The notes below the pieces were generated by a model. That model saw nothing but the letters and a program-made list of their open reading frames with translations, was not told the origin of the DNA and did not search any database. From positions 1-5,288 of the forward strand of contig JAICSB010000262.1 in NCBI GenBank assembly GCA_025937115.1: DNA of 5,288 nt. Direction: 5' to 3'. The DNA comes from Pseudonocardiaceae bacterium. GTDB taxonomy: Bacteria > Actinomycetota > Actinomycetes > Mycobacteriales > Pseudonocardiaceae. Numbering within the stretch: the first letter of the stretch is position 1; each line of letters starts with the position of its first letter. This document shows positions 1-5,233 of this stretch, in pieces. Position numbers and translations under genes: made by a program.

Positions 1-121
1 CGACGTCGCCCGCCCCATGCAGATCAAACGGGCCACAGGCTGCCTCAGCTTGGGACAGGTCCATAGCTTCGGGATCCTGGCCATGTAGCGGCGCGAGGCG
101 AAACAGCGTAGTATCGAACAT
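1..121. other. Upstream region with no assignable gene
   Basis: No gene can be supported here. One + strand frame is open from the window edge (base 2) to a TAG at 86-88 and includes an ATG at 17, so it could be the C-terminal end of a gene lying to the left. The readable stretch is only about 28 codons and resembles no family I recognise. The last part (109-121) holds the -10-like hexamer and the left half of the LexA box for the next gene. No Shine-Dalgarno sequence sits 5-12 bases before the ATG at 122; the nearest purine run, GAGG near 95, is too far away. Confidence 0.5.
109..114 (+). promoter_or_regulatory. Candidate -10 element of a leaderless promoter
   Basis: TAGTAT fits the actinobacterial -10 pattern TAnnnT. 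It ends 7 bases before the A of the ATG at 122, the usual distance from a -10 to a transcription start. The mRNA could therefore begin at or next to the start codon, which would explain the missing ribosome binding site. No good -35 is visible: the hexamer 17 bases upstream is TAGCGG. The final T is also the first base of the LexA box, so a bound repressor would cover the promoter. This is inferred from spacing only. Confidence 0.5.
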
Positions 122-129
122 ATGTTCGA
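114..129 (+). promoter_or_regulatory. Perfect LexA-binding SOS box overlapping the start codon
   Basis: TCGAACATATGTTCGA is a perfect 16-bp palindrome that exactly matches the mycobacterial and actinobacterial SOS consensus TCGAAC-N4-GTTCGA. The central ATAT contains the first bases of the ATG at 122, and the right half-site GTTCGA encodes the end of Met plus Phe and Glu. LexA bound here would block both the -10 element and the transcription start. Repression with release after DNA damage is therefore the expected regulation. Several 13E12-family genes of M. tuberculosis are reported to carry LexA boxes, which supports the reading. Confidence 0.88.
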
Positions 130-1729
130 AGATATCCTCGACGAAGAGGTCGCCTCCGTGGGCGCCCCAGTCGGCGAGGACTGGCTCGATCCCGCCTGGC
201 TCGATCAGGCGCCGGCACCGGAGGACACCGGTCAGGTGCCGATCGCGCAGTGTGCACCGTCGGGGTGGCTGGCGCTGGAGCTGGATCACGGCACGGCGGA
301 CCCAGAGAGATTGTCGGACGCGGAGCTGATCGACACCGTCGTCGGTTTCGAACGGGTGGCGGCGTGGGCGGGTGCCCGGCAAGCCGCGCTGCTCGCAGAG
401 TTCGCCCGCCGCCGCCCCGATGACTCCTCGCAGCCAACCAGGTCGGACGTCCCGTCGCGGTGCAGCGAGTTCGCCTCCGACGAAATCGGGCTAGCGCTGC
501 GCTTGTCGCGGACCACCGCAAGCAACCGGTTGGTGATGGCGCAGGTGTTGGTAGCCGATCTGCCCGGGACGTTAGCCGCGTGGGAGGCCGGACAGCTAGA
601 CGTACTGAAGGTGCGGGCGATCACCGAGGCTAGCTACCTGCTGACGAGTGAGCAGGCGACGGCGTTAGAAGCATGGGTGCTACCCCGTGCTGGGCAGCAG
701 ACCGTGTCGCAGCTGCGGGCCGCGCTTGCTCGGGCGGTGCTGGCGATTGACCCGGACGGCGCCGAGGCCCGATACCGGGAACGGCGCAAGGACCGGCGGG
801 TAGTCGTCTCCCCGGACGGGGAAGGCATGGCCTCGTTGTGGGCGCTGCTCTCCGCCCCGGACGCCACTGCGGCGTACCAGCGGTTGTGCCAGCTGGCCAG
901 AAGGCTCGGCGCCGACGATCCACGCGGAATGGACGCCCGCCGTGCTGACCTCCTCGTTGACTTGCTGACCGGGCGACGGTGCGCCGCCACCGGTGACTGC
1001 CCCGACGACTGCGACTGCCACGAGGCTTCCGCTGGTGACGCCTGCGCTGATGCCAGGGCTACAGATGGTGCTACGGATGCCATGCCTGCGGGGCCTGATC
1101 CCGCGCCTAACACTGTGGAGGACAGCTGCGGCGCAACCCGCAGTGGTGCGGGCCCGGGTAAGCCGCTGGTGTCGGTGATCGTGCCGATCACCATGCTGCT
1201 CGGGCTTGATGAACGGCCCGCGGAGTTAGTCGGCTATGGCCCGATCCCCGCGTCGCTGGCCCGCGAGATCGCCGCCGAGGGAACGTGGCGACGGCTGCTG
1301 ACTGACCCAGTATCGGGAACCCTGCTCGACTATGGCCGCGCGACCTACATCCCGCCGGTCGGGTTGGCTGACTTCGTCCGAGCGCGGGACGTCTACTGCA
1401 GGTTCCCGACCTGCCAGCAGCGCGCAGCCACCGCAGACCTTGATCACACCATCCCCTATGAGGCCCGGAGCGGTTCGACTAGCGACCACAATCTGTATGC
1501 CAGCTGCCGGCATCACCATCGGCTCAAGACGCACTCTCCCGGCTGGAATGTCGAGCAGCACTCCGACGGCCGGGTCACCTTCACGACCGCCACGGGGCAC
1601 TCCTACACCAGCTGGCCCCACGACTACCGAGCCGATCCCGAGCCACCACTTGACCCATCACCCGATCTCTCCGGCAGCAGAGTTGGCGCTGGGCACAAGC
1701 CGCCCGATCCCGATCTCCCTCCCTTCTGA
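122..1729 (+). CDS. DUF222 / 13E12-family protein with C-terminal HNH endonuclease domain
   Basis: This 535-residue protein has the usual layout of the actinobacterial 13E12 repeat family. A largely helical DUF222 region covers about residues 60-285, including LSDAELIDTVVGFERVAAWA at 64-83, and a variable linker covers 287-345. DUF222-like sequence resumes at 349-420, followed by an HNH domain at about 424-475. The HNH domain looks intact, with zinc-ligand Cys426 and Cys431 (CRFPTC), a DLDH motif ending in His442, Asn457, Cys462, and His465-His466 in CRHHHRLKT. A metal-dependent, cytoplasmic DNA endonuclease activity is predicted; the family's biological role is not settled. The ATG at 122 is chosen because it sits in a LexA box and follows a -10 at leaderless spacing, with no ribosome binding site in range. 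SOS induction is therefore likely. The linker is unusually Cys-rich (Cys287, 293, 297, 299, 308). The 127-bp gap to manB lacks an evident promoter, so read-through into manB is possible. Confidence 0.9.
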   Translation: MFEDILDEEVASVGAPVGEDWLDPAWLDQAPAPEDTGQVPIAQCAPSGWLALELDHGTADPERLSDAELIDTVVGFERVAAWAGARQAALLAEFARRRPDDSSQPTRSDVPSRCSEFASDEIGLALRLSRTTASNRLVMAQVLVADLPGTLAAWEAGQLDVLKVRAITEASYLLTSEQATALEAWVLPRAGQQTVSQLRAALARAVLAIDPDGAEARYRERRKDRRVVVSPDGEGMASLWALLSAPDATAAYQRLCQLARRLGADDPRGMDARRADLLVDLLTGRRCAATGDCPDDCDCHEASAGDACADARATDGATDAMPAGPDPAPNTVEDSCGATRSGAGPGKPLVSVIVPITMLLGLDERPAELVGYGPIPASLAREIAAEGTWRRLLTDPVSGTLLDYGRATYIPPVGLADFVRARDVYCRFPTCQQRAATADLDHTIPYEARSGSTSDHNLYASCRHHHRLKTHSPGWNVEQHSDGRVTFTTATGHSYTSWPHDYRADPEPPLDPSPDLSGSRVGAGHKPPDPDLPPF

Positions 1730-1750
1730 CACTGGACCCGCTGTGGGCAC

Positions 1751-1804
1751 CATGCTGCGCCGTGGCAAGGTCTCAGGCGTCCCGCTGCGCCATGCCGCAG
1801 CATG
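1751..1804 (+). promoter_or_regulatory. Overlapping inverted repeats, possible alternative RNA hairpins before manB
   Basis: CATGCTGCG (1751-1759) is the exact reverse complement of CGCAGCATG (1796-1804), giving a 9-bp stem with a 36-base loop. The octamer GCTGCGCC occurs at both 1754-1761 and 1784-1791. The second copy can also pair with CGCAGC (1796-1801), giving a compact 6-bp stem with a 6-base loop. The two stems share their right arm and cannot form together. This could be an attenuator-like leader or a factor-assisted terminator of the HNH gene, or chance in GC-rich DNA. No function is demonstrated. Confidence 0.35.
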
Positions 1805-1841
1805 CAGACCGGCCGCCGCCGTCCGCCGGTGGTGATCCTCC

Positions 1842-1848
1842 AGGGGAG
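1842..1848 (+). promoter_or_regulatory. Ribosome binding site of manB
   Basis: AGGGGAG lies 8 bases before the GTG at 1857 and 11 bases before a second in-frame GTG at 1860. It is a strong Shine-Dalgarno match and fixes the manB start at one of these two codons. The ATG at 1849 is out of frame with manB and is not its start. Confidence 0.8.
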
Positions 1849-1856
1849 ATGGTGCC

Positions 1857-2963
1857 GTGGTGTCGTGTCCTGGCGTCGCGCCGGTTGAGCCGTTGCCGGG
1901 TGTCGAGGCCGTGGTGCTGGTCGGGGGCCTGGGTACCCGGATGCGGCCGCTGACCCTGTCCGCACCTAAGCCCATGCTGCCCACCGCGGGTGTGCCGTTT
2001 CTCACCCACCTGCTGGGTCGGATCCGGGCCGCTGGAGTACGGCACGTGGTGCTGGGCACCTCGTATCGCGCCGAGGTGTTCGCGACCCACTTCGGGAATG
2101 GGTCCACCCTGGGTCTGGAGTTGGACTACGTCGTCGAGGATGAGCCGTTGGGCACCGGCGGCGGCATCCGCAATGTCGCATCCAAGCTGACCGAGCCCGA
2201 CGTGTTGGTGTTCAACGGTGACGTGTTGTCCGGTCTGGATCCGGCGGAGGTGGTGCGAACTCATCGCAGTGCGAGGGCGGACGTCACGCTGCACCTCGTG
2301 CGGGTTCCCGATCCGCGAGCATTCGGATGCGTGCCGACCAGCGCGGAAGGTCAGGTGCTCGGATTCCTGGAGAAGAGCGACGACCCGCCGACCGATCTGA
2401 TCAACGCCGGCTGCTATGTGTTTCGCCGGGACATGATCGACTCGATCCCGGCCGGGCGTGCGGTGTCGGTGGAGCGCGAGACGTTTCCCGGATTGCTCGC
2501 GGCAGGTGCGCGGGTCCATGCCCACGTGGATGCTTCCTACTGGCTGGACCTGGGGACGCCCGCCGCTTTCATACAGGGCTCGGCCGACCTGGTGCGAGGC
2601 ATGGTTGCCTCTCCTGCGTTGCCCGGACCGGTGGGGGAGGTCATGCTGTTGTCCGGCGCTACCGTGCATCCCGACGCGCGAGTCGCGGATGGTTCGGTGG
2701 TGGGTGTGGACGTCGTGGTGCAGCGCGGAGCGCAGGTGCTCGGCTCGGTGCTGATGGACCGTGCTCGGGTCGGTCCCGGCGCGCACGTGCAGCGCAGCGT
2801 GCTGGGCATCGGCGCGCAGGTAGGTGCGGGGGCCGTACTGTACGACGCGGTGATCGGCGACGGTGCGGTAGTCGGGGCTCGCTGCGAGCTACGCAATGGC
2901 GTCCGGGTCTGGCCGGGGGTCCTGCTGCCCGACGGCGGAGTGCGCTTCTCCGCCGATGTCTGA
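1857..2963 (+). CDS. manB: Mannose-1-phosphate guanylyltransferase (NDP-sugar pyrophosphorylase), ManB/Rv3264c type
   Basis: The predicted enzyme (368 aa) joins mannose-1-phosphate and GTP to give GDP-mannose and pyrophosphate in the cytoplasm. GDP-mannose feeds phosphatidylinositol mannosides, lipomannan, lipoarabinomannan and protein mannosylation. The N-terminal nucleotidyltransferase domain spans about residues 17-245. It shows the signature LVGGLGTRMRPLT (21-33), Lys38 in APKPM, PLGTGGGI (97-104), metal-binding Asp122 in NGDVL, Glu172-Lys173, NAGCYVF (183-189) and Asp231 in DLGTP. From about 262 to 355 follows a left-handed beta-helix of imperfect hexapeptide repeats, ending in VWPGVLLPDGG. 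As I recall M. tuberculosis ManB, the match is close over nearly the full length, except for a slightly longer N-terminus here. The GTG start has a strong ribosome binding site. In mycobacteria the gene follows rmlD and wbbL1; here a LexA-box HNH gene precedes it. Its stop overlaps the glycosylase start by 8 bp. Sugar or nucleotide specificity beyond the family is inferred. Confidence 0.93.
   Translation: MVSCPGVAPVEPLPGVEAVVLVGGLGTRMRPLTLSAPKPMLPTAGVPFLTHLLGRIRAAGVRHVVLGTSYRAEVFATHFGNGSTLGLELDYVVEDEPLGTGGGIRNVASKLTEPDVLVFNGDVLSGLDPAEVVRTHRSARADVTLHLVRVPDPRAFGCVPTSAEGQVLGFLEKSDDPPTDLINAGCYVFRRDMIDSIPAGRAVSVERETFPGLLAAGARVHAHVDASYWLDLGTPAAFIQGSADLVRGMVASPALPGPVGEVMLLSGATVHPDARVADGSVVGVDVVVQRGAQVLGSVLMDRARVGPGAHVQRSVLGIGAQVGAGAVLYDAVIGDGAVVGARCELRNGVRVWPGVLLPDGGVRFSADV
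2933..2955 (+). promoter_or_regulatory. 8-bp hairpin abutting the glycosylase start codon
   Basis: CGGCGGAG (2933-2940) and CTCCGCCG (2948-2955) are perfect reverse complements around a 7-base loop, TGCGCTT. The stem ends at the base before the ATG at 2956. The only purine-rich Shine-Dalgarno-like run near that ATG, GGCGGAG, lies in its left arm. In free mRNA it would be paired; ribosomes finishing manB would open it. This suggests translational coupling. The same bases encode the end of ManB, so part of the symmetry may simply reflect codon content. Confidence 0.5.
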
Positions 2964-3876
2964 GACCTGCGCTGCGACGCGCTCGCGATCTTGGACCCCG
3001 CAATACTCGTTGGATTTCCGGGCGGTGCTGGCTCCGTTGCGCCGGGGCCGTGGTGATCCCACGATGCGGATGGATGCCGACGGCACCGTGTGGCGCGCGG
3101 CCACCACCCCGGTCGGAGCTGCCACCCTGGCACTTCGCCGCGAGGCCGGTGGCACGGTGCACGCCACCGGGTGGGGACCGGGCGCGGCCTGGGCGCTGGA
3201 CCGGTTGCCCGCATTGCTTGGAGCCGATGACGATGACAGTGCCTTCGTGTCGCACCATCCGCTGATCGCGCAGGCCCGGCACCGGGCACCCGGCCTTCGC
3301 CTCGGCGCCACCCGTCGGGTGTGGGATGTGCTGGTTGCAGCGGTGCTGGAACAGAAGGTGACCGGCGTCGAGGCTCGACGCTCCTGGCGGGAACTGTGCT
3401 GGCGCTTCGGAGAACCGGCGCCGGGCCCCGCCGAGCTGTGGCTGCCACCCGGACCGGCGGCGGTGCGCGCGATCCCGGACTGGGAGTGGCACCGCGCCGG
3501 GGTCGACCGCTCGCGGCGCCGTGCCCTGCTGGCGGCGGCAGCAGTGGCGCACCGGCTGGAGGGCGCGGTCACAGTGGCGGGGAAGGCCGGCCGTGATCTG
3601 CTGCGCGAGGTCCCGGGGATCGGGATCTGGACGGCCGCCGAAATAGCTCAGCGGGCGTGGGCGGATGCCGATGCGGTGAGCGTCGGCGACTTCCACATCC
3701 CGTCTGTTGTTGGTTACGCACTGCTGGGCAGACCGCTAGATGATGCCGGCATGCTCGACGTACTCGCACCTTACGCACCACAGCGGCAACGTGCGGTGCG
3801 CTACATCGAGGCGTCAGGGTTCCGCCGTCCCCGCTTCGGCCCCCGGTTCAGCGCCCGGGATTACCGCGCCATGTGA
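2956..3876 (+). CDS. DNA-3-methyladenine glycosylase, AlkA/HhH-GPD family
   Basis: The predicted protein (306 aa from the ATG at 2956) is a base-excision repair glycosylase that removes alkylated purines such as 3-methyladenine and leaves an abasic site. Residues about 10-110 form the AlkA-like N-terminal region. The HhH-GPD core starts near 116 with VWDVLVAAVLEQKVTGVEA, the counterpart of the helix that precedes the active site in AlkA. The helix-hairpin-helix is LREVPGIGIWTAAEI, with PGIG at 220-223. The catalytic aspartate is Asp245 in SVGDFHIP, corresponding to Asp238 of E. coli AlkA. Translation could begin as early as 2896, but 2956 gives the usual family length, overlaps the manB stop by 8 bp (ATGTCTGA) and places family-typical sequence (YSLDFRAVLAPLRRGRGDP) soon after the start. 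It is almost certainly co-transcribed with manB. No LexA box or Ada-type operator is seen in front of it. A tandem 14-bp duplication covers its stop codon. Confidence 0.9.
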   Translation: MSETCAATRSRSWTPQYSLDFRAVLAPLRRGRGDPTMRMDADGTVWRAATTPVGAATLALRREAGGTVHATGWGPGAAWALDRLPALLGADDDDSAFVSHHPLIAQARHRAPGLRLGATRRVWDVLVAAVLEQKVTGVEARRSWRELCWRFGEPAPGPAELWLPPGPAAVRAIPDWEWHRAGVDRSRRRALLAAAAVAHRLEGAVTVAGKAGRDLLREVPGIGIWTAAEIAQRAWADADAVSVGDFHIPSVVGYALLGRPLDDAGMLDVLAPYAPQRQRAVRYIEASGFRRPRFGPRFSARDYRAM

Positions 3877-3891
3877 GCCGCGCCATGTGAG
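3864..3891. repeat. Perfect 14-bp tandem duplication across the glycosylase stop codon
   Basis: CCGCGCCATGTGAG occurs twice back to back, at 3864-3877 and 3878-3891, with no mismatch. The first copy contains the last codons (Arg-Ala-Met) and the TGA of the glycosylase; the second lies wholly downstream. The protein product is unchanged. Replication slippage is the simple explanation. Confidence 0.9.
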
Positions 3892-3934
3892 TAAGGGGTT
3901 ATCCGGTCGCAAGTAATTCGGCCAGGCTAGGCAG
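3892..3934 (+). other. Short gap before the exporter gene, weak translation signals
   Basis: The gap is richer in A+T than its surroundings (around TTATCC and AAGTAATTCGG), but no confident -35/-10 pair can be chosen. The only Shine-Dalgarno-like bases are CAGG (3923-3926) and AGG (3929-3931). AGG lies 3 bases before the ATG at 3935, which is too close, and 9 bases before the in-frame ATG at 3941, which is normal. The true start may therefore be 3941, shortening the protein by two residues. No terminator for the glycosylase is visible. Confidence 0.4.
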
Positions 3935-5233
3935 ATGGGGATGCCGGCGGCCCGACGCGGCAGCGTCGTACGCCTCGTGCTACTCGCAGTGCTCTGGGGA
4001 TCCAGCTTCGTGTGGATCAAGGTTGGGCTCCGCGGCTTCACACCGATGCAACTGGTGTTCCTGCGGCTGCTGCTCGCGGCCAGCCTGCTGCTGGTGATCT
4101 GCCGGACCCGCGGGCTGCGGATGCCGCACGAGCCGGTTGTATGGGTGCACTTCGCGGTGGCCGCGACCGTCGGCAATGTGGTGCCGTTCTTCCTGTTCGG
4201 CGTCGGCGAGCGCAGCGTCGACTCGAATTTGGCCGCAATCCTCAACGCGACGACTCCGCTGTGGACGATCGTGGTGGCGCTGCTGGCGCGCACCGAGCGC
4301 GCGATGTCGACGTCCCGTGGGGCTGGCCTGCTCGTTGGCTTCGCCAGCACTGTGGTGATCTTCGCGCCGTGGCGATCGGGCGGCAGTCTCAGCGGCGCCG
4401 CGGCCTGCCTCACCGCGGCTGCCCTGTACGGGGTGATGTTCGTGTATGTGGGTCGGTTCCTCACCGGTCGGGGCCTGGCTCCGACGGTCCTGTCCGCTGG
4501 CCAGCTCACCGCCGCCACCGTGCTGTCGGCGCTCGCCCTGCCGGTCGGCTGGCACGCCCCGGACTTGCGTCCGGATGCCGTCGGCAGCGTTGCTGTGCTC
4601 GGGCTACTCGGCACCGGCGTCGCCTACATCCTGAATTACCGGCTGATCACCGACGATGGCCCGACGGTGGCCTCCACCGTCACGTACCTGATCCCGGTGG
4701 TCGCCGTCCTGTTCGGTATCGCCGTACTGGGCGAGTCGCTGAGCCTGCGGGCGCTCGTCGGCATGGCGGTGGTGCTCGTCGGCGTCGGCCTTGTTCGGCT
4801 CAGCACAGGCCGGCCGCCGGACTCCACCGCCGCGCCGCCAACAGTGCGAGCGGCCGCCCGTGGCGATGGGGCCCAGCCCCGAAAGTCGGAGCGGTCGGTG
4901 AGACATTGGCACGGCACCGTCATGTTCGGTGGGCGCCGGCGTTATGCGGGAATCGTGTCCGTTCGGACCGATATTTCGCTAAATCAGCGTGGCGATCCGA
5001 TGAATTCTGTCGGCGATCTCGTTGACCTTGGTTTTCATCGGTGCCTTCGCTGTGCGGCGCGTGACGGTGGGCGCAACGCCGAGCATCTGCCGCCGACCCT
5101 TCCCGGTTATCTGCCGCACCACTACCGTGGGGTCGCAGCCAATGCAGGGAGGTCACGATGGCAGTTGACGAGACACCAGCGCTGCCCGCTTCACAAACCC
5201 AGCAGCCACCAGCGGTCGCGATGCTTCAGCTGA
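3935..5233 (+). CDS. EamA/DMT-superfamily exporter with abnormal C-terminal extension
   Basis: Residues 1-290 form a normal drug/metabolite transporter of the EamA (RhaT/YdcZ-like) type. There are two five-helix repeats with about ten membrane segments, near residues 13-28, 36-55, 70-90, 97-116, 127-145, 152-172, 183-203, 215-235, 245-265 and 271-287. Typical features are WGSSFVWIKVGL after the start, NLAAILNATTPLW before helix 4, and GTGVAYILNYRLI and ASTVTYLIPVVAVLFGIAVLGE in the second repeat. It probably exports a small metabolite through the cytoplasmic membrane; the substrate cannot be told. Relatives are about 290-320 aa, but this frame continues to 432 aa. Residues 291-432 have no membrane segment, are rich in Arg, His and Cys, and are encoded by less GC3-biased DNA. 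The last 76 bp overlap the next gene. The other frame has a TGA at 4899-4901, so a small indel may have removed the normal end. The transporter core is secure; the tail is doubtful. Confidence 0.82.
   Translation: MGMPAARRGSVVRLVLLAVLWGSSFVWIKVGLRGFTPMQLVFLRLLLAASLLLVICRTRGLRMPHEPVVWVHFAVAATVGNVVPFFLFGVGERSVDSNLAAILNATTPLWTIVVALLARTERAMSTSRGAGLLVGFASTVVIFAPWRSGGSLSGAAACLTAAALYGVMFVYVGRFLTGRGLAPTVLSAGQLTAATVLSALALPVGWHAPDLRPDAVGSVAVLGLLGTGVAYILNYRLITDDGPTVASTVTYLIPVVAVLFGIAVLGESLSLRALVGMAVVLVGVGLVRLSTGRPPDSTAAPPTVRAAARGDGAQPRKSERSVRHWHGTVMFGGRRRYAGIVSVRTDISLNQRGDPMNSVGDLVDLGFHRCLRCAARDGGRNAEHLPPTLPGYLPHHYRGVAANAGRSRWQLTRHQRCPLHKPSSHQRSRCFS
4957..4968. repeat. Small inverted repeat, possible operator
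   Basis: GTCCG-TT-CGGAC has perfect 5-bp arms around two bases and lies in the probable intergenic part of the exporter tail region, about 190 bp before the methyltransferase start. It could be a regulator binding site, but arms of this length are common by chance in GC-rich DNA. Confidence 0.25.
4979..5038 (-). pseudogene. Possible N-terminal remnant of an MBL-fold protein gene
   Basis: On the minus strand an ATG at 5038 opens 19 codons, MKTKVNEIADRIHRIATLI, closed by TAG at 4981-4979. GAAGG (complement of 5044-5048) lies 5 bases before the ATG, a normal ribosome binding site. The peptide resembles the conserved opening of metallo-beta-lactamase-fold hydrolases, which often begin with a pattern like KV-EIADG-IYR-ST. 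After the stop, no minus-strand frame continues recognisably with the family's next motifs or its HxHxDH metal site, so only a stub would remain. An alternative is a genuine small ORF or chance. The family resemblance is from memory of such N-termini and is based on a very short match. Confidence 0.35.
5146..5153 (+). promoter_or_regulatory. Ribosome binding site of the methyltransferase gene
   Basis: AGGGAGGT lies 5 bases before the ATG at 5158. It is a near-ideal Shine-Dalgarno sequence, the strongest in the window. It fixes the start of the following gene and argues that the exporter frame running through it is not the biologically meaningful reading here. Confidence 0.8.

Larger units (their letters stand above)
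1730..1856 (+). other. Intergenic gap without TA dinucleotides, rich in inverted repeats
   Basis: This 127-bp gap separates the HNH gene from manB. It contains no TA dinucleotide, so no TAnnnT -10 element can lie in it. Either manB is transcribed from further upstream or its promoter is of another type. It holds a 9-bp inverted repeat with a competing shorter stem, a further 6-bp repeat ACCGGC/GCCGGT (1808-1813 and 1825-1830), and the manB ribosome binding site. No T-tract follows any stem, so a standard intrinsic terminator is not supported. Confidence 0.6.
4805..5157. other. Exporter tail region, probably not truly coding
   Basis: This 353-bp stretch lies between the end of the exporter's membrane domain and the ATG at 5158. 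It stays open in the exporter frame, but the encoded sequence looks like no known domain. From about 4920 the bias to G or C at third positions weakens and A+T-rich patches appear (for example ATATTTCGCTAAAT near 4971-4984). The other two + frames are closed by TGA 4899, TAA 4980, TGA 5001, TGA 5023 and TGA 5062. The stretch probably holds the promoter of the methyltransferase gene and a minus-strand gene remnant. No convincing -35/-10 pair was found; TACCGT (5123-5128) is a weak -10 candidate. Confidence 0.5.

Noticed and set aside
348..359. Possible second LexA site around TTTCGAACGGGT
   Set aside because: Only one half-site (CGAAC) is present; the right half GTTCG is missing at the required spacing.
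45..521. Long minus-strand open frame opposite the start of the HNH gene
   Set aside because: The Arg/Pro-rich translation has no recognisable motif and lies opposite a clear gene; GC-rich DNA commonly produces such frames.
1773..2786. 337-codon minus-strand open frame opposite manB
   Set aside because: It covers a complete, motif-rich manB. Its His/Arg/Gln-rich translation matches nothing I recognise, so it is an antisense shadow.
2896..2955. Upstream start for the glycosylase, adding 20 residues
   Set aside because: It would overlap manB by 68 bp, adds a Cys/Ser/Gly-rich segment unlike the family, and has no better ribosome binding site than the ATG at 2956.
2327..3265. 312-codon plus-strand open frame across the manB/glycosylase junction
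   Set aside because: It is out of frame with two well-supported genes, and its composition (Arg, Gly, Cys) is typical of frame-shifted GC-rich coding DNA.
4012..5025. 337-codon plus-strand frame within the exporter gene
   Set aside because: It is frame-shifted against a clear ten-helix membrane protein, and its own translation is Arg-rich with no hydrophobic segments.
5002..5040. TTGACC at 5022-5027 as a -35 for the methyltransferase gene
   Set aside because: No TAnnnT element is found 16-19 bases downstream, so no promoter can be completed.
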